DNA of 64,000 nt from Erythroxylum novogranatense (GCA_029891385.1 CM057228.1:17818309-17882308), one strand, 5' to 3'. Counted from the stretch's first letter, positions 1 to 11,732 are shown. Notes: a model not told the origin generated them from the letters alone. Numbers and translations are program-made.

Positions 1-692
1 TTAAGTTTAAGTCATACTTAAACTAGTAACCAAATAAACTCATTCCTAAACCTATTGCCGAACACTCCTCTTCTTCATCTTTTTAGAAACTTTTAATTTC
101 TAAAGAATGAAAAAAAAACCCTAGCTTCCAAGGATGCCGCCGTCAACCGCTGTGTTCTTCCGGTCAGCAGCATGTTGCTTGCAAGACAGTTATTGACCGT
201 AAATCCAATTTGAAGGATGCAAGCAACGCCAGTTATTGGCCATGAATCCATTTTGAAGAACCAAAGATAAAAGCATCTGGAAAACCTTATTCCTACCTAC
301 TGTTCATCGATGGGACAAATAAAGATGGTGATCATCTTAATTATTCACGTCTCTGCCAAGGTTTTCAACGTTTCCAAATTGCTTCCTCATGCACGTTAGC
401 GCGTCTATGATTTTTCTCAACGCCGCATTCATCTTACGCACAAGCAGGCAGCCTCATGCCAATTTCCAAAAATAGAAAGGCAACCGCAGACCAATGTTTC
501 TGGCTATTGAAAATTTCCAGATTTTCAGAACAATTATGTTCTTCGGGTGTTTTAGGAATCTAGTCTGAACTTTTAAGATCTTTGGGTTTATAATATGAAC
601 TCTTCGTATTTTCAATTCCAAAAATTATAAAGATCAATCACATGCAAACAATTTAATCAAATTATAGAAATAAATTATCGCTCTGATACTAC
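1..692. other. Unrecognised non-coding DNA
   Basis: No ORF with recognisable protein content and no RNA gene is visible. The last part, just left of 693, is AT-rich. Read on the minus strand it would be the internal region of the 5S-bearing LTR element that starts at 693-1090, because a Met-tRNA-like primer site (TAGTATCAGAGC) lies at about 681-692. The rest of that element, if present, is outside the window. Confidence 0.5.
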
Positions 693-790
693 TGTTACAT
701 CCTAGATCATTAACTTACAGATGTTGTCCGTTTTGGGTCTTGGCCCAATTAAGCCTTCACGGTTTTGTTTTTTTCGAGACTTTTTCAAGA

Positions 791-872
791 GGTCACCCAT
801 TCTAGAATTACTCTCACGTAAGCACATTTAACCTCGGAGTTTCGATGATATCCGGTGCATTAGGCTTTGCTT
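791..872 (-). other. 5S-rRNA-like segment, antisense copy
   Basis: The reverse complement contains the 5S internal control region order: GCACCGGAT, then AACTCCGAGGTTAA (5S normally has AACTCCGCAGTTAA), then GTGCTT, then GAGAGTA and GGGTGACC. This is the A-box, intermediate element and C-box of a plant 5S gene with several substitutions. It lacks a clean 5S 3' end and terminator, so it is a derived sequence and not a functional 5S gene. Confidence 0.6.
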
Positions 873-920
873 TTCTCGAGGCCTTCCTAAGAGATCACCC
901 GTTATGAAACTACTCTAGCC

Positions 921-1010
921 CAACGCACCGGATTCAATCAGAACTCCGAGGTTAAATGTGCTTAGGCGAGAATAGTTCCAGAATGGGTGACCTTTTAGGA
1001 AGTTCTTAGG
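921..1010 (+). other. 5S-rRNA-like segment, sense copy
   Basis: Sense-strand match to 5S rRNA: GCACCGGATTCAATCAGAAC, CCGAGGTTAA, GTGCTTAGGCGAGAATAG and ATGGGTGACC in the correct order and spacing. It faces the antisense copy at 791-872, so the two form an imperfect inverted repeat inside one LTR. The intact C-box-like block suggests a possible Pol III internal promoter, but there is no evidence of expression. Confidence 0.6.
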
Positions 1011-1090
1011 AAAAGCAAAATCGTGAGGACTCGGTTAGGTCAAAGTTCAAAGCGGACAATATTTGTGAGCGGGTAATCTGGGCTGATACA

Positions 1091-1429
1091 ATTATTCCAT
1101 ACATAAAAGACCACTACACTATACATCAAATTTGCATTGTATGTAAGAAGTATCAACATCTATATGAATATAACTTCACTCTAAACAAACAATATTATAA
1201 GAAAAACTTCTTGTCTTCTGTTTCTAACTTTCTATAAAATAAATGTTTATAAGAAATGAGATAAACTATAAATTATTCTAACTAAATATATTCATAAATC
1301 AAGACATTATTCATTTTTGATACATGCAAAATAAATATAGTAAAACAAGATTCATAAGAAAATTTATTGTATTTTATGGCTTTATATTTATTCAAATATA
1401 AATTTTAAAAATTCAAATCACAATATAAA
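1091..1429. other. AT-rich spacer before the first Gypsy element
   Basis: Very AT-rich with no supported gene. The last five bases, ATAAA at 1425-1429, are the left target-site duplication of the chromovirus that follows. Confidence 0.6.
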
Positions 1430-4009
1430 TGTAACACCCGCTATTAACGTTATAATCAAATAAATTAATATTGAGACTAATGTCATTAAAATAAGAGCAA
1501 TGAACAATAATATTAGTGACATCAATTAATGATGTATGATATCTTCGGTGGCACAGGGAGGGTATTCTAATGATGTAAAAAAAAAAAGCAAGACAAGAGT
1601 GGCGTTTTGTAAATAAGTGGACATGGGGAGTATATAAGGCCTTGTCTTCTTCCTCTCTCTCCTCATGCACGACCCTAACCTCCATTAGAGCTCCTCTCAA
1701 GCTTTTTCAAGTCTTATTTCATGAAAGAGAAGGTGATTCAAGCTAAATCATCAACATAAAGAGGTAAGTCTTCATCCCAATGCTTAGATCTATGGATTTC
1801 AACTTGAGTTTCTCTTCTTTGTGAAACCCATTTGAGGGATGTATAGGTTTGATGATTGGATGATAGATTTGTGTTCTTTGATGTCCAATGACACTTATTC
1901 TTGAAGAGATTTCGTGTATTTGGTGATTGTGGGGTTAAACCAAAACCTAGGGTTTTGAAGGTTGAGCTGGAGACAGATTCGTACCTCCTTTGTTCATTTT
2001 TTTGAGCTGTTTAAAGTGCGAATCTGGAGAAACTTAAAACATAGAAGTTGTAGATCCAGATGTCTACTGTCTCTATGATTTTCTCACGATTTTAGGGTTA
2101 GAAGAATAGGAGTAATAGGCCCCGAATTGGTACTGGTTCAGAATACCAGCAAGATTAAAACGAGAACTGTAAGTGAATTGTTTGAAGACTTTAGGGTGAG
2201 AATTGGATGACGAGTTCTTCTTACGAAATGTTTCAAAATGTGTCCTCTACGTTCTGTAGAAAGGGCTTATTAATTGGATACGTATTCTGTTATATATGGC
2301 CAAATAAGTGAAGGTTGTTACTAACCCTAGTGACACAGAAGAGAACAGAATCAAGTCAGGCTTGTAAAAATCACAATAAATCAATTTAAGTCATTTTTTG
2401 AGTCATCTTTGGATATGTGATAGCCACATGAGTCTATTGAAAATGAAGCTTTTAATCGCTTTAATTGGATGAGAGATGAATGAGTTATAAGGTTTTGAGT
2501 AGAAAAGGGTCCAACTCATGACTGCATGTTCAGGCTGATTGTAAATGAGAGATTTGGATCTCCTTAATGACTGAATTAGAATATGGTCATAAAAGAAGAA
2601 ATGTGAGTTTATGTATAAACTAGAGTTCTGCAAAGTTTGAAAACATTGGACTTTCGTGCTAAGAGTTATGTTGTCATGAATGAGACTTATGCAGTATTTT
2701 TATGATGTTTTGTGTGAGAATGACTAATGAGGGTATATGTCTTGTCATGCATGTTACCCAATAGCTTGTGGAAGTGGAAAAGGAATAGAACTAGACATTG
2801 TACCTAGTTCTTCACAAGTTCAAGAAAGATAGAAAGAAATCAGAATTTCTAAGATAGTCGAGGTGAGTATAATCATACTACTATCCTTGTGTAGTAAGCC
2901 TCTTCTTTTATCTCATGACTTATCGAATTGTTCTTGAATCCTTATGACTTCTTTGACATATGACTCCATGTAGTTGAATCTCACATGTTGTATGCCGATT
3001 GACCATATGATTTCAGATTCTTTGCATCTTCTGGTTCCCTTATTGTGTTGAACCTATTGATTGCGATTCTTTGATGAAGCATGTTTTCCATGCTAACCAA
3101 GATTGATGAATTCTCGTAATACCGGTGATAGGGTTTATTATCGACTATGTGCACATAGATAACCCGCCGGTGATGGGTTAGATCCGGTCCTACCTAGAGA
3201 GGGCAGGCCTCTAGGGACAAGGTTAGGCCGACCTTGTCAAGAATCGAGAAAAGAGGAGATATGCAGATTAGCATGCCTCTGTCTCTTCCTAAAAATTTCG
3301 AAAGAATGAGAAAGAATTGAAATGAGAAAGAACCCGAATGAGAAAGAAACCTAAACTCGTAAAAGAACCCGAACCTAGAAAAGAATTCAAAACCAAATTC
3401 ATGTTTTCTTTGAACAATTCATATTGAGCTTACTTGTTGATACTCATGTTATTGCGCATTTGAGATTTACTACTGTATATTCATTGATGCCATATATGTT
3501 ATTGTTCAGAATGCTATAGACCATTCTTGTGAAGCTAGCCTTGTGTACTTAGCCTCACAAGCATGGTAGTATGTTTATATCTCATCGAGTCACGTGGTAG
3601 ACTCACACCTCACTATCATTATTTCGGAGATTAGCGTATCGGACAAGAGAGAAATCCAAGCCCTTTTGAGACTAGCTTGGATAAGCGCATAAGTAATGTT
3701 TTGGTTTTGTACTCGACATGATGTAATTTGCAGATACTTATAGCTGCTCCATGGGTTTGTCATAATCATATATACATAAAACATTTATGGTCTTGTTGTG
3801 TTGTTGCGAACAATGTTGGTTGTTGATGATGTATGTGAGAATTTCATGATTGGATCCTTACTTTACAACCAATTAAACATGATAAGGATTATCGAAAAAT
3901 AAATGGGTCATGCGAATTTTTAGTAGAAGTTGGGCTTACTACGGGTTTTGGTGGCATTAAGCCTACCCATTCCCTAGTGCCAACACGGCCCAAAAGGTGG
4001 GTCGTGTCG
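1430..4009 (+). repeat. 5' LTR of first chromovirus
   Basis: Starts TGTAACACCC and aligns over its length with 9150-11727. A TATA box (TATATAAGG) lies at 1631-1639, about 200 bp into the LTR, and would drive element transcription. The end reads GTCGTGTCG where the 3' LTR has GTCGTGTCA, a terminal substitution. An imperfect hairpin centred on the palindrome CTATGTGCACATAG is at 3145-3158. The open frame 2403-2633 on the minus strand is not supported as a gene. Confidence 0.9.
1631..1637 (+). promoter_or_regulatory. TATA box in 5' LTR
   Basis: TATATAA follows a GGGGAG stretch and precedes a pyrimidine-rich leader, the normal layout of an LTR U3/R boundary. The same motif is kept in the 3' LTR at 9352-9358. 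Confidence 0.65.
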
Positions 4010-4010
4010 A

Positions 4011-4022
4011 TGGTATCGAGCC
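4011..4022 (+). promoter_or_regulatory. Primer binding site (Met-tRNA type)
   Basis: TGGTATCGAGCC begins one base after the LTR end. The usual plant Met-tRNA site is TGGTATCAGAGC; this copy appears to have lost one base (A) near the middle. Confidence 0.75.
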
Positions 4023-4223
4023 AAAGGTTGCATAAGAGTAAGGATCTTGTGAACTAGATGATGGACAAAAATTATAGATGTATTAAAAAAACAAAGACAT
4101 TTTGGATAAGAGATATGCATATGATATTTTGCATGAGCATGACACTATGGAGCATAGGATCGCATCATGTCAATAGCATGTTATTTTCGTGTCTAAACGA
4201 TTTCTATTTTTTTAATACTAAAG

Positions 4224-5480
4224 ATGCCTCCTAAAAGAAGAACACCTCCTCAATGAGGACGAGGACGAGGTCGCCCTAGAAAATCCGACTCACTGCACGA
4301 TGTCGAATCAGATGCAAAGAAGAACAACAAGAAGAAAGGTCTCCACCCGAGTTAGGAGGAGATCGGAGATAGAAAATGAACTGAGCCCCAAATGCTCAAG
4401 GGAAGATGTTAGAACCTTACAACAAAGGATTGAGGCCTTAGAAGCGGAGAATCGAGCTTTAAGAGAGAGGCGGAGGTTCTAGAATTGAGAGAAGAATACG
4501 AATACTTAGAGAAAGAGAGAGAAAGAACTCAAAGCTATACGAAGTTGCTCTGCACCATCACACCAATGCAAATGCCTAGAGGATTACCTAGGCGGCGTTA
4601 GATGATGAAGGAGTAAGCATCAATGATTTCTTGAAATTGCAAACCCCGAGTTTGGTGGTGAGAGATATGAGGATCCCAAGAGTTTATGAGACATCTTGAG
4701 AAAATGGTTCGAGATTGACTTGCTCGATGCACGGATCATAGAATTAGTGGGGATTAAATTGACAAAGAATGCAGGAATGGTTCCAGGAACATTGAAGATC
4801 AATTATATGGTGGGAACCTCCAACCGGGAGTTCTTTAAACAGCATTAATCGATGAGTTTGTTTCTCCATATGAGAGATGTAATCGAGCCCTACAATTTGA
4901 AAGGCTCAAACAAAACTTTGGTGTGAGTGTAGATGATTATGCAAGTGAATTTCTACGCTTATGCAAATTTGCTACAACAATTGTGCCTCATCGAGGCTGC
5001 AAAATGGAAAGATACAAGTTGGGACTTATACCTTCCTTGTATAGTCTTCATTGCACTATTGACTTCCCAAATTTGTCAAGGCTGATTGATAAGACTCGGC
5101 AATTAGAAGCAAAGTTTAAGGAGGGAGAGCGAAGAGAATCAAGAAGAAAAGGTAAAGGCCGAGCAAGAGAGGCCATAGAGAGAGATAGCTCTCAGATGAG
5201 ACAAACAAAACAAACAACACGATGCTGCTCCTTGAACCTCGAGAGGGGTCAAGGTAGAGTTAGAAATCCAAGTGCATCTGTCTTTTCAAAGACCTAGTGG
5301 TACACAACACCTAGCTCGGTCTAGATCACAGCAACCTCCAACACGACCACAAAGTTAGAACTGCTTGTAATGTCGTGGAAAGAATCATCCAGACCTTGTA
5401 GACTCGGGTCAGAGGTTGTTATAGTGCGGACAACAAGGACATTTCATGAAAGACCGCCAATGCCGAAAACCAAGCGGTTC
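4224..5480 (+). pseudogene. gag region of first chromovirus (broken)
   Basis: The likely start is the ATG at 4224, whose product opens with a basic MPPKRRTPP-type leader and a GRGRGRPRK stretch typical of chromovirus Gag. A TGA appears after about 10 codons where an Arg codon is expected. Open pieces at 4300-4482 (coiled-coil-like, rich in E and R) and 4923-5297 (capsid-like, with SVDDYASEFLRLCKFA) are in different frames. A CCHC zinc knuckle (CGQQGHFMKD) can be read at about 5415-5455. Gag would form the capsid that packages element RNA. The frameshifts and stops prevent a full product. Confidence 0.75.
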
Positions 5481-5799
5481 CACCCCGACTTCACAAACCA
5501 TCTGCTCAGATAGACAGAATCATAATAGAGGCCCATGGTGGTAGAGGTAGACCTCAAGGCCGGGCACTCACTCGAATATGGGATGATGTCGACCAAACCC
5601 CAAAGAATAGAGGTCGGGGAGAGTGTTTCTTTGTGAATCCCAAGAAGCACAGCCTCTAATACTGGTATCACAGTAACCCTATACAAACCCGTTGACATTG
5701 AGTTAAATTGTTATTATGAATAGAATATTTATGCTTTGTTATGATAAAAGATATGATCTTTCTTTTATTGATGAATGTTGATATAGGCATAGTCCTTAT

Positions 5800-7560
5800 C
5801 CGAATGAGAATGCTAAAGTGCTATTTGACTCGGGTGCCACTCATTCTTTATATACCGAAGTTTTGCTGAAAGTTAGATAAAGGAGAGAAGTAATGAAAGA
5901 CCCATTGCTCATAGTTACACCTTTGGGGAAAGCTGTTGAAGTGACATATATTTACTCCTCATGTGTCGTAGAAATAGAAGGCGAAAATTTATGGCAAATT
6001 TGATCGAGTTAGCGATTAGAATTTGATGTCATCTTGGGTATGGATTGGTTGTCAAATCACCATGCTACAATGGATTGTTATGCCAAAAGAATCATACTTA
6101 GGCGGATCCGTAAATGAAGTGTTATATCAAGGAGATCGACTTGGGTTTCTTATTAATGTAATTTCACTATCGCAGCCCAAAGATTCTTAAGAAATGGATG
6201 TCGGTATATAGCACGGTAAGGGATACCGAAAGGAGATCGGTGAGATACAATGATTCCTATAGTAAGGGATTTTTGGATGTGTTTCGGAAGATTTACGGAT
6301 TACCACCAGATAGGAAATAGAGTTTAATATAGAACTCCTCCTCGGTACAAACCCCATCTCCATTACTCCATACGAATGGCACCAATAGAACTAAAAGAGT
6401 TGAAGGTGCAATTGCAGGATTTGCTTGATAAGGGTTTATTAGACCCGAGAGTTCACCATAGGGTGCGCCGGTGTTATTTGTCAAGAAGAAAGATGGATCC
6501 TTACGGTTATGCATAGATTATAGGCGGTTGAATAAAGTAACTATTAAGAATAAATACCTCTTCCTCGGATTGACGATTTGTTTGATCAATTCTGAGGAGC
6601 AAGTCATTTCTCTAAGATTGATCTCAAATCTGGGTATCATCGATTGAGAATCGAAAAGAAGATGTGTCAGCGCGCTTTAGAACTAGATATGGGCACTATG
6701 AGTTCTTGGTACTTCCTTTTGGGTTAACAAATGCACCAATGACCTTTATGGATTTGATGAATAGAATCTTCAGCCATATTTGGATAAATTCGTTGTAGTT
6801 TTCATTGATGACATATTGGTTTATTCCAGAGCCAAGAGGAACATGAAAGACACTTGGCAATGGTGTTGCAAATCCTTAGAGATAATCGTTATATGCCAAG
6901 TTGGCAAAGTGTGAGTTCGGCTTGATGAGTGAATTTCGGTCATATAATTAGTAAAGAAGGATTGGTAGATTCTCGTAAGGTGGAAGCGGTGTCTAATTGG
7001 CCTAGACCTCGAAGGTTACCGAAATCTGAAGTTTTCGGTATGGCGGTTATTACAGACGATTTGTAAAGGATTTTTCCAAGATAGCTGCTCCTCGACGAAG
7101 TTAACTCGGAAACAAGTGAGATTTGAGTGGGATGATTCCTGTGAGCAAAGTTTCCAAAGCTTAAGGAATGTCTCACATCGACCCGATGTTAGCATTGCCT
7201 TGAGGCAAGGTGATTATGTGATATCTTGTGATGCCTCCAAAGTTGGTTTAGGTTGTGTATTGATGCGAATGGGAAGGTAATTGCCTATGCTTCAGACAAT
7301 TGAGAAAACATGAGGTGAACTATCCTACACATGATCTAGAAATGGCATTGTGATATTTGCATTGAAAATATGGAGACACTATTTATATGGTGAAAAGAGT
7401 GAAATATATACAGATCATAAGAGTCTTGAGACATTCGAAGCAGAAAGAATTGAATCGAGACAAAGACGATGGATTGAGTTATTGAAGGATTATGATTGTC
7501 GATCTTGTATCACCCGAGCAAAGCCAATGTAGTGGTGATGCTTTGAAGCGTAAAATCGAT
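5800..7560 (+). pseudogene. Protease, reverse transcriptase and RNase H of first chromovirus (broken)
   Basis: An aspartic protease active site (FDSGATHS) is readable at about 5824-5850. RT blocks follow in several frames: [15 protein letters not shown] at about 6475-6520, LPFGLTNAP near 6714-6740 and the catalytic FIDDILVYSRA at about 6800-6832. RNase H is seen at 7350-7532 with [19 protein letters not shown]. This is the normal pol order for Ty3/Gypsy elements. The reading frame changes many times, usually through loss of one or two bases, for example where the PDREIEF-type linker should be near 6300. No single product longer than about 80 residues survives in this part. Confidence 0.8.
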
Positions 7561-7678
7561 AGGAGTTTGCATCATATCTCCATTCAAAAGAAAGAGTTAG
7601 TTCAAGATTTAAATGAGTTATTTAATGTGGGATTGCACTTGAAGTATCGATTCCCAAGCATTACTTGCTCAATTCCAG

Positions 7679-8401
7679 GTGAAGTCCAATTTGATGGATG
7701 AGATTAAAACTGTCCAAGGTAGTGATCCGGAGCTAGCCAAATTGAAAATAGTTGTCCAAGATGGTAAGGTGACAGAGTTCAATATGGTGGATGGAGTATT
7801 GAGATGTGGTGACAGGTTATGTGTACCTGATATAAATGGGCTAAGAAAAAAGATTATGCATGAAGCACATTATGCACCTTATAGTGTTCACCCTGGAACC
7901 ACCAAGATGTATCATGATGTTAAAGGCATATATTGGTGGCCAGGTATGAAGAAAGATATAGCCCAATTTGTATCCACCTGTTTAACTTGTCAACAGGTCA
8001 AGTTTGAACATCAAAAGCCCACTGGACTACTACAGGAGCTACCGCTACCCGAGTGGAAGTGGGAGCGGATTACCATGGACTTTGTGATTGGATTGCCAAG
8101 AACGCTTAAGGGGCATGATTCGATTTGGGTTATAGTCGACAGACTAACTAAGTCATCTCACTTTATAGCTGTTAAGACTACTTATAGTGCATTTCGATTA
8201 GCCCGATTGTATGTGGACATAATTGTGAAGTATCATGGAGTGCCGGTGTCTATTGTTTACGACAGAGGACGCAGATTCACTTCTAGATTCTGGCAGAAAT
8301 TACAAGAAGCTATGGGTACACAAATGAATTTTAGTACAAGATTCCACCCACAAACCGATGGGCAATCGAGAGAACCATCCGAGACACTCAAGACATGTTA
8401 A
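7679..8401 (+). CDS. Integrase fragment of first chromovirus
   Basis: An open stretch of 240 codons carrying most of a retroviral-type integrase, which inserts element cDNA into chromosomes. It has the HHCC zinc finger (H...H in HEAHYAPYSVHPGTTK, CLTCQQ), then the catalytic core with the first Asp in WERITMDFVIGLPR, the second in IVYDRGRRFTSRF, and the PQTDGQSRE region that holds the catalytic Glu. The second Asp context reads YDRGRRF where relatives have SDRGPRF-type sequence. The frame is lost after SRE and continues in another frame at 8395-8625 with DFGGDWERHLPLIEFAYNNSYH. Start choice is nominal because it is part of a polyprotein. Confidence 0.85.
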   Translation: MKSNLMDEIKTVQGSDPELAKLKIVVQDGKVTEFNMVDGVLRCGDRLCVPDINGLRKKIMHEAHYAPYSVHPGTTKMYHDVKGIYWWPGMKKDIAQFVSTCLTCQQVKFEHQKPTGLLQELPLPEWKWERITMDFVIGLPRTLKGHDSIWVIVDRLTKSSHFIAVKTTYSAFRLARLYVDIIVKYHGVPVSIVYDRGRRFTSRFWQKLQEAMGTQMNFSTRFHPQTDGQSREPSETLKTC

Positions 8402-8639
8402 GAATGTGTGTTTTAGATTTTGGTGGAGATTGGGAACGTCATTTGCCCTTAATAGAATTTGCTTACAACAATAGCTATCATTCCACCATTGGAATGGCAC
8501 CTTTGAAGCATTGTATGGTAGAAAATGCAGATCTCCACTATTGGGCGAAGTGGGAGAAAAAGCAGTTAGAAGGACGGACTAATTCAAGAAACGTCTGCAA
8601 AAGTTCCTCGTCACAGAAAGATTGAGAATAGCTTTCATG

Positions 8640-9110
8640 AGATGGAAGAGTTATGCTGATTCTAAGAGAAGAGATGTGCGATATGAACCGGTGATCAAGT
8701 TTTAGTAAAAGTCTCTCCTATGAAAGGCGTGGAATGATTTGGAAAGAGAGGGAAGCTGAACCCTAGATACATTGGACCATTAGAGATCCTTGAAAGGGTC
8801 GGAAATGTGTCATATCGGTTAGCTTTGCCTCCTCATCTTAGCTCTGTGCATCCAGTCTTCCACATATCTATGTTAAGAAAATACATTCCAGATCCTTCTC
8901 ATATCTTGCAAACCCCAGAAGTGAATATAGCAGAAGATCTCTCTTATGAAGAAACCCCAGTTGCCATTATAGACAGGCAGATTAGAAAGTTGCGAAATAA
9001 AGATATTAGATGATCAAAGTTCAATGGCAGAATCAAAGAATTGAGGAATGTACATGGGAGATGAAGAATCAATGAGAAGCGAGATATCCACGTTGTTTCC
9101 CAATAAGGTA
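8640..9110 (+). pseudogene. Integrase C-terminus and chromodomain-like tail
   Basis: The GPF/Y-type module is readable around 8755-8800 (KLNPRYIGPLEILERVG in one frame). The open piece 8807-9013 continues with YRLALPPHLSSVHPVFHISMLRKY and a chromodomain-like segment (ETPVAIIDRQIRKLRNKDI). A frame change then leads to an EECTWE motif near 9045. Chromodomains are thought to guide insertion to heterochromatin marks. Presence of this tail supports the chromovirus assignment. Confidence 0.75.
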
Positions 9111-9138
9111 AATTTTCAAAATTGTGGACTAATTTTAA

Positions 9139-9149
9139 TAAGGGGAGAA
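9139..9149 (+). promoter_or_regulatory. Polypurine tract of first chromovirus
   Basis: The purine run AAGGGGAGAA abuts the 3' LTR start at 9150, the expected site for plus-strand DNA priming. Confidence 0.8.
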
Positions 9150-11727
9150 TGTAACACCGCTATTAACGTTATAATCAAATAAATTAATATTGAGACTAAT
9201 GTCATTAAAATAAGAGCAATGAACAATAATATTAGTGACATCAATTAATGATGTATGATATCTTCGGTGGCCACGGGAGGTATTCGAACAGATGTAAAAA
9301 AAAAAAAAACAAGACAAGAGTGGCGTTTTGTAAATAAGTGGACATGGGGAGTATATAAGGCCTTGTCTTCTTCCTCTCTCTCCTCATGCACGACCCTAAC
9401 CTCCATTAGAGCTCCTCTCAAGCTTTTTCAAGTCTTATTTCATGAAAGGAAGGTGATTCAAGCTAAATCATCAACATAAAGAGGTAAGTCTTCATCCCAA
9501 TGCTTAGATCTATGGATTTCAACTTGAGTTTCTCTTCTTTGTGAAACCCATTTGAGGGATGTATAGGTTTGATGATTGGATGATAGATTTGTGTTCTTTG
9601 ATGTCCAATGACACTTATTCTTGAAGAGATTTCGTGTATTTGGTGATTGTGGGGTTAAACCAAAACCTAGGGTTTTGAAGGTTGAGCTGGAGACAGATTC
9701 GTACCTCCCTTTGTTCATTTTTTGAGCTGTTTAAAGTGCGAATCTGGAGAAACTTAAAACATAGAAGTTGTAGATCCAGATGTCTACTGTCTCTATGATT
9801 TTCTCACGATTTTAGGGTTAGAAGAATAGGAGTAATAGGCCCTGAATTGGTACTGGTTCAGAATACCAGCAAGATTAAAACGAGAACTGTAAGTGAATTG
9901 TTTGAAGACTTTAGGGTGAGAATTGGATGACGAGTTCTTCTTACGAAATGTTTCAAAATGTGTCCTCTACGTTCTGTAGAAAGGGCTTATTAATTGGATA
10001 CGTATTCTGTTATATATGGCCGAATAAGTGAAGGTTGTTACTAACCCTAGTGACACAGAAGAGAACAGAATCAAGTCAGGCTTGTAAAAATCACAATAAA
10101 TCAATTTAAGTCATTTTTTGAGTCATCTTTGGATATGTGATAGCCACATGAGTCTATTGAAAATGAAGCTTTTAATCGCTTTAATTGGATGAGAGATGAA
10201 TGAGTTATAAGGTTTTGAGTAGAAAGGGTCCAACTCATGACTGCATGTTCAGGCTGATTGTAAATGAGAGATTTGGATCTCCTTAATGACTGAATTAGAA
10301 TATGGTCATAAAGAAGAAATGTGAGTTTATGTATAAACTAGAGTTCTGCAAAGTTTGAAAACATTGGACTTTCGTGCTAAGAGTTATGTTGTCATGAATG
10401 AGACTTATGCAGTATTTTTATGATGTTTTGTGTGAGAATGACTAATGAGGGTATATGTCTTGTCATGCATGTTACCCAATAGCTTGTGGAAGTGGAAAAG
10501 GAATAGAACTAGACATTGTACCTAGTTCTTCACAAGTTCAAGAAAGATAGAAAGAAATCATAATTTCTAAGATAGTCGAGGTGAGTATAATCATACTACT
10601 ATCCTTGTGTAGTAAGCCTCTTCTTTTATCTTGCGACTTATCGAATTGTTCTTGAATCCTTATGACTTCTTTGACATATGACTCCATGTAGTTGAATCTC
10701 ACATGTTGTATGCCGATTGACCATATGATTTCAGATTCTTTGCATCTTCGGTTCCCTTATTGTGTTGAACCTATTGATTGCGATTCTTTGATGAAGCATG
10801 TTTTCCATGCTAACCAAGATTGATGAATTCTCGAATACCCGGTGATAGGGTTTATTATCGACTATGTGCACATAGATAACCGGTGATGGGTTAGATCCGG
10901 TCCTACCTAGAGAGGGCAGGCCTCTAGGGACAAGGTTAGGCCGACCTTGTCAAGAATCGAGAAAAGAGGAGATATGCCAGATTAGCATGCCTCTGTCTCT
11001 TCCTAAAATTTCGAAAGAATGAGAAAGAATTGAAATGAGAAAGAACCCGAATGAGAAAGAAACCTAAACTCGTAAAAGAACCCGTAACCTAGAAAAGAAT
11101 TCAAAACCAAATTCATGTTTTCTTTGAACAATTCATATTGAGCTTACTTGTTGATACTCATGTTATTGCCGCATTTGAGATTTACTACAGTATATTCATT
11201 GATGCCATATATGTTATTGTTCAGAATGCTATAGACCATTCTTGTGAAGCTAGCCTTGTGTACTTAGCCTCACAAGCATGGTAGTATGTTTATATCTCAT
11301 CGAGTCACGTGGTAGACTCACACCTCACTATCATTATTTCAGAGATTAGCGTATCGGACAAGAGAGAAATCCAAGCCCTTTGAGACTAGCTTGGATAAGC
11401 GGACAAGTAATGTTTTGGTTTTGTACTCGACATGATGTAATTTGCAGATACTTATAATGCTCCATGGGTTTGTCATAATCATATATACATAAAACATTTA
11501 TGGTCTTGTTGTGTTGTTGCGAACAATGTTGGTTGTTGATGATGTATGTGAGAATTTCATGATTGGATCCTTACTTCTTACAACCAATTAAACATGATAA
11601 GGATTATCAGAAAAATAAATGGGTCATGCCGAATTTTTAGTAGAAGTTGGGCTTACTACGGGTTTTGGTGGCATTAAGCCTACCCATTCCCTAGTGCCAA
11701 CACGGCCCAAAAAGGTGGGTCGTGTCA
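9150..11727 (+). repeat. 3' LTR of first chromovirus
   Basis: Matches 1430-4009 throughout, with scattered 1-base indels and a few substitutions. Ends GTCGTGTCA at 11727, followed by the TSD ATAAA at 11728-11732. TATA box at 9352-9358. Confidence 0.92.
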
Positions 11728-11732
11728 ATAAA

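Larger units (their letters stand above)
693..1090 (-). repeat. 5S-rRNA-bearing LTR (Cassandra-like TRIM)
   Basis: The unit begins TGTTACATCC and ends GGGCTGATACA, so it is bounded by TG...CA on either strand. Read on the minus strand, its end is followed within about 2 bases by TAGTATCAGAGC, close to the usual plant Met-tRNA primer site TGGTATCAGAGC. This makes it a minus-strand LTR with its internal region to the left. It carries two segments matching the body of plant 5S rRNA, one per strand. LTRs with embedded 5S sequence are the hallmark of Cassandra TRIM elements. No matching TSD was found because the second LTR would lie off the window. Family assignment is by pattern only. Confidence 0.6.
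1430..11727 (+). mobile_element. Complete Ty3/Gypsy chromovirus (Tekay/Del-like), plus strand
   Basis: Two long LTRs (1430-4009 and 9150-11727, about 2,580 bp each) begin TGTAACACC; the right copy ends in CA. They enclose a 5.1-kb interior with a primer site, gag, protease, RT, RNase H, integrase and a chromodomain-type C-terminus in the Ty3/Gypsy order. The element is flanked by the 5-bp direct duplication ATAAA (1425-1429 and 11728-11732). Long LTRs, a Met-tRNA-type primer site and an integrase followed by a chromodomain-like tail fit the Tekay/Del clade. By eye the LTRs are nearly identical, so insertion looks recent, yet the interior is broken by many small indels and stop codons. It is non-autonomous as written. 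Confidence 0.93.

Noticed and set aside
921..1010. Functional 5S rRNA gene
   Set aside because: Substitutions in the internal boxes, no T-run terminator and location inside an LTR argue for a derived sequence.
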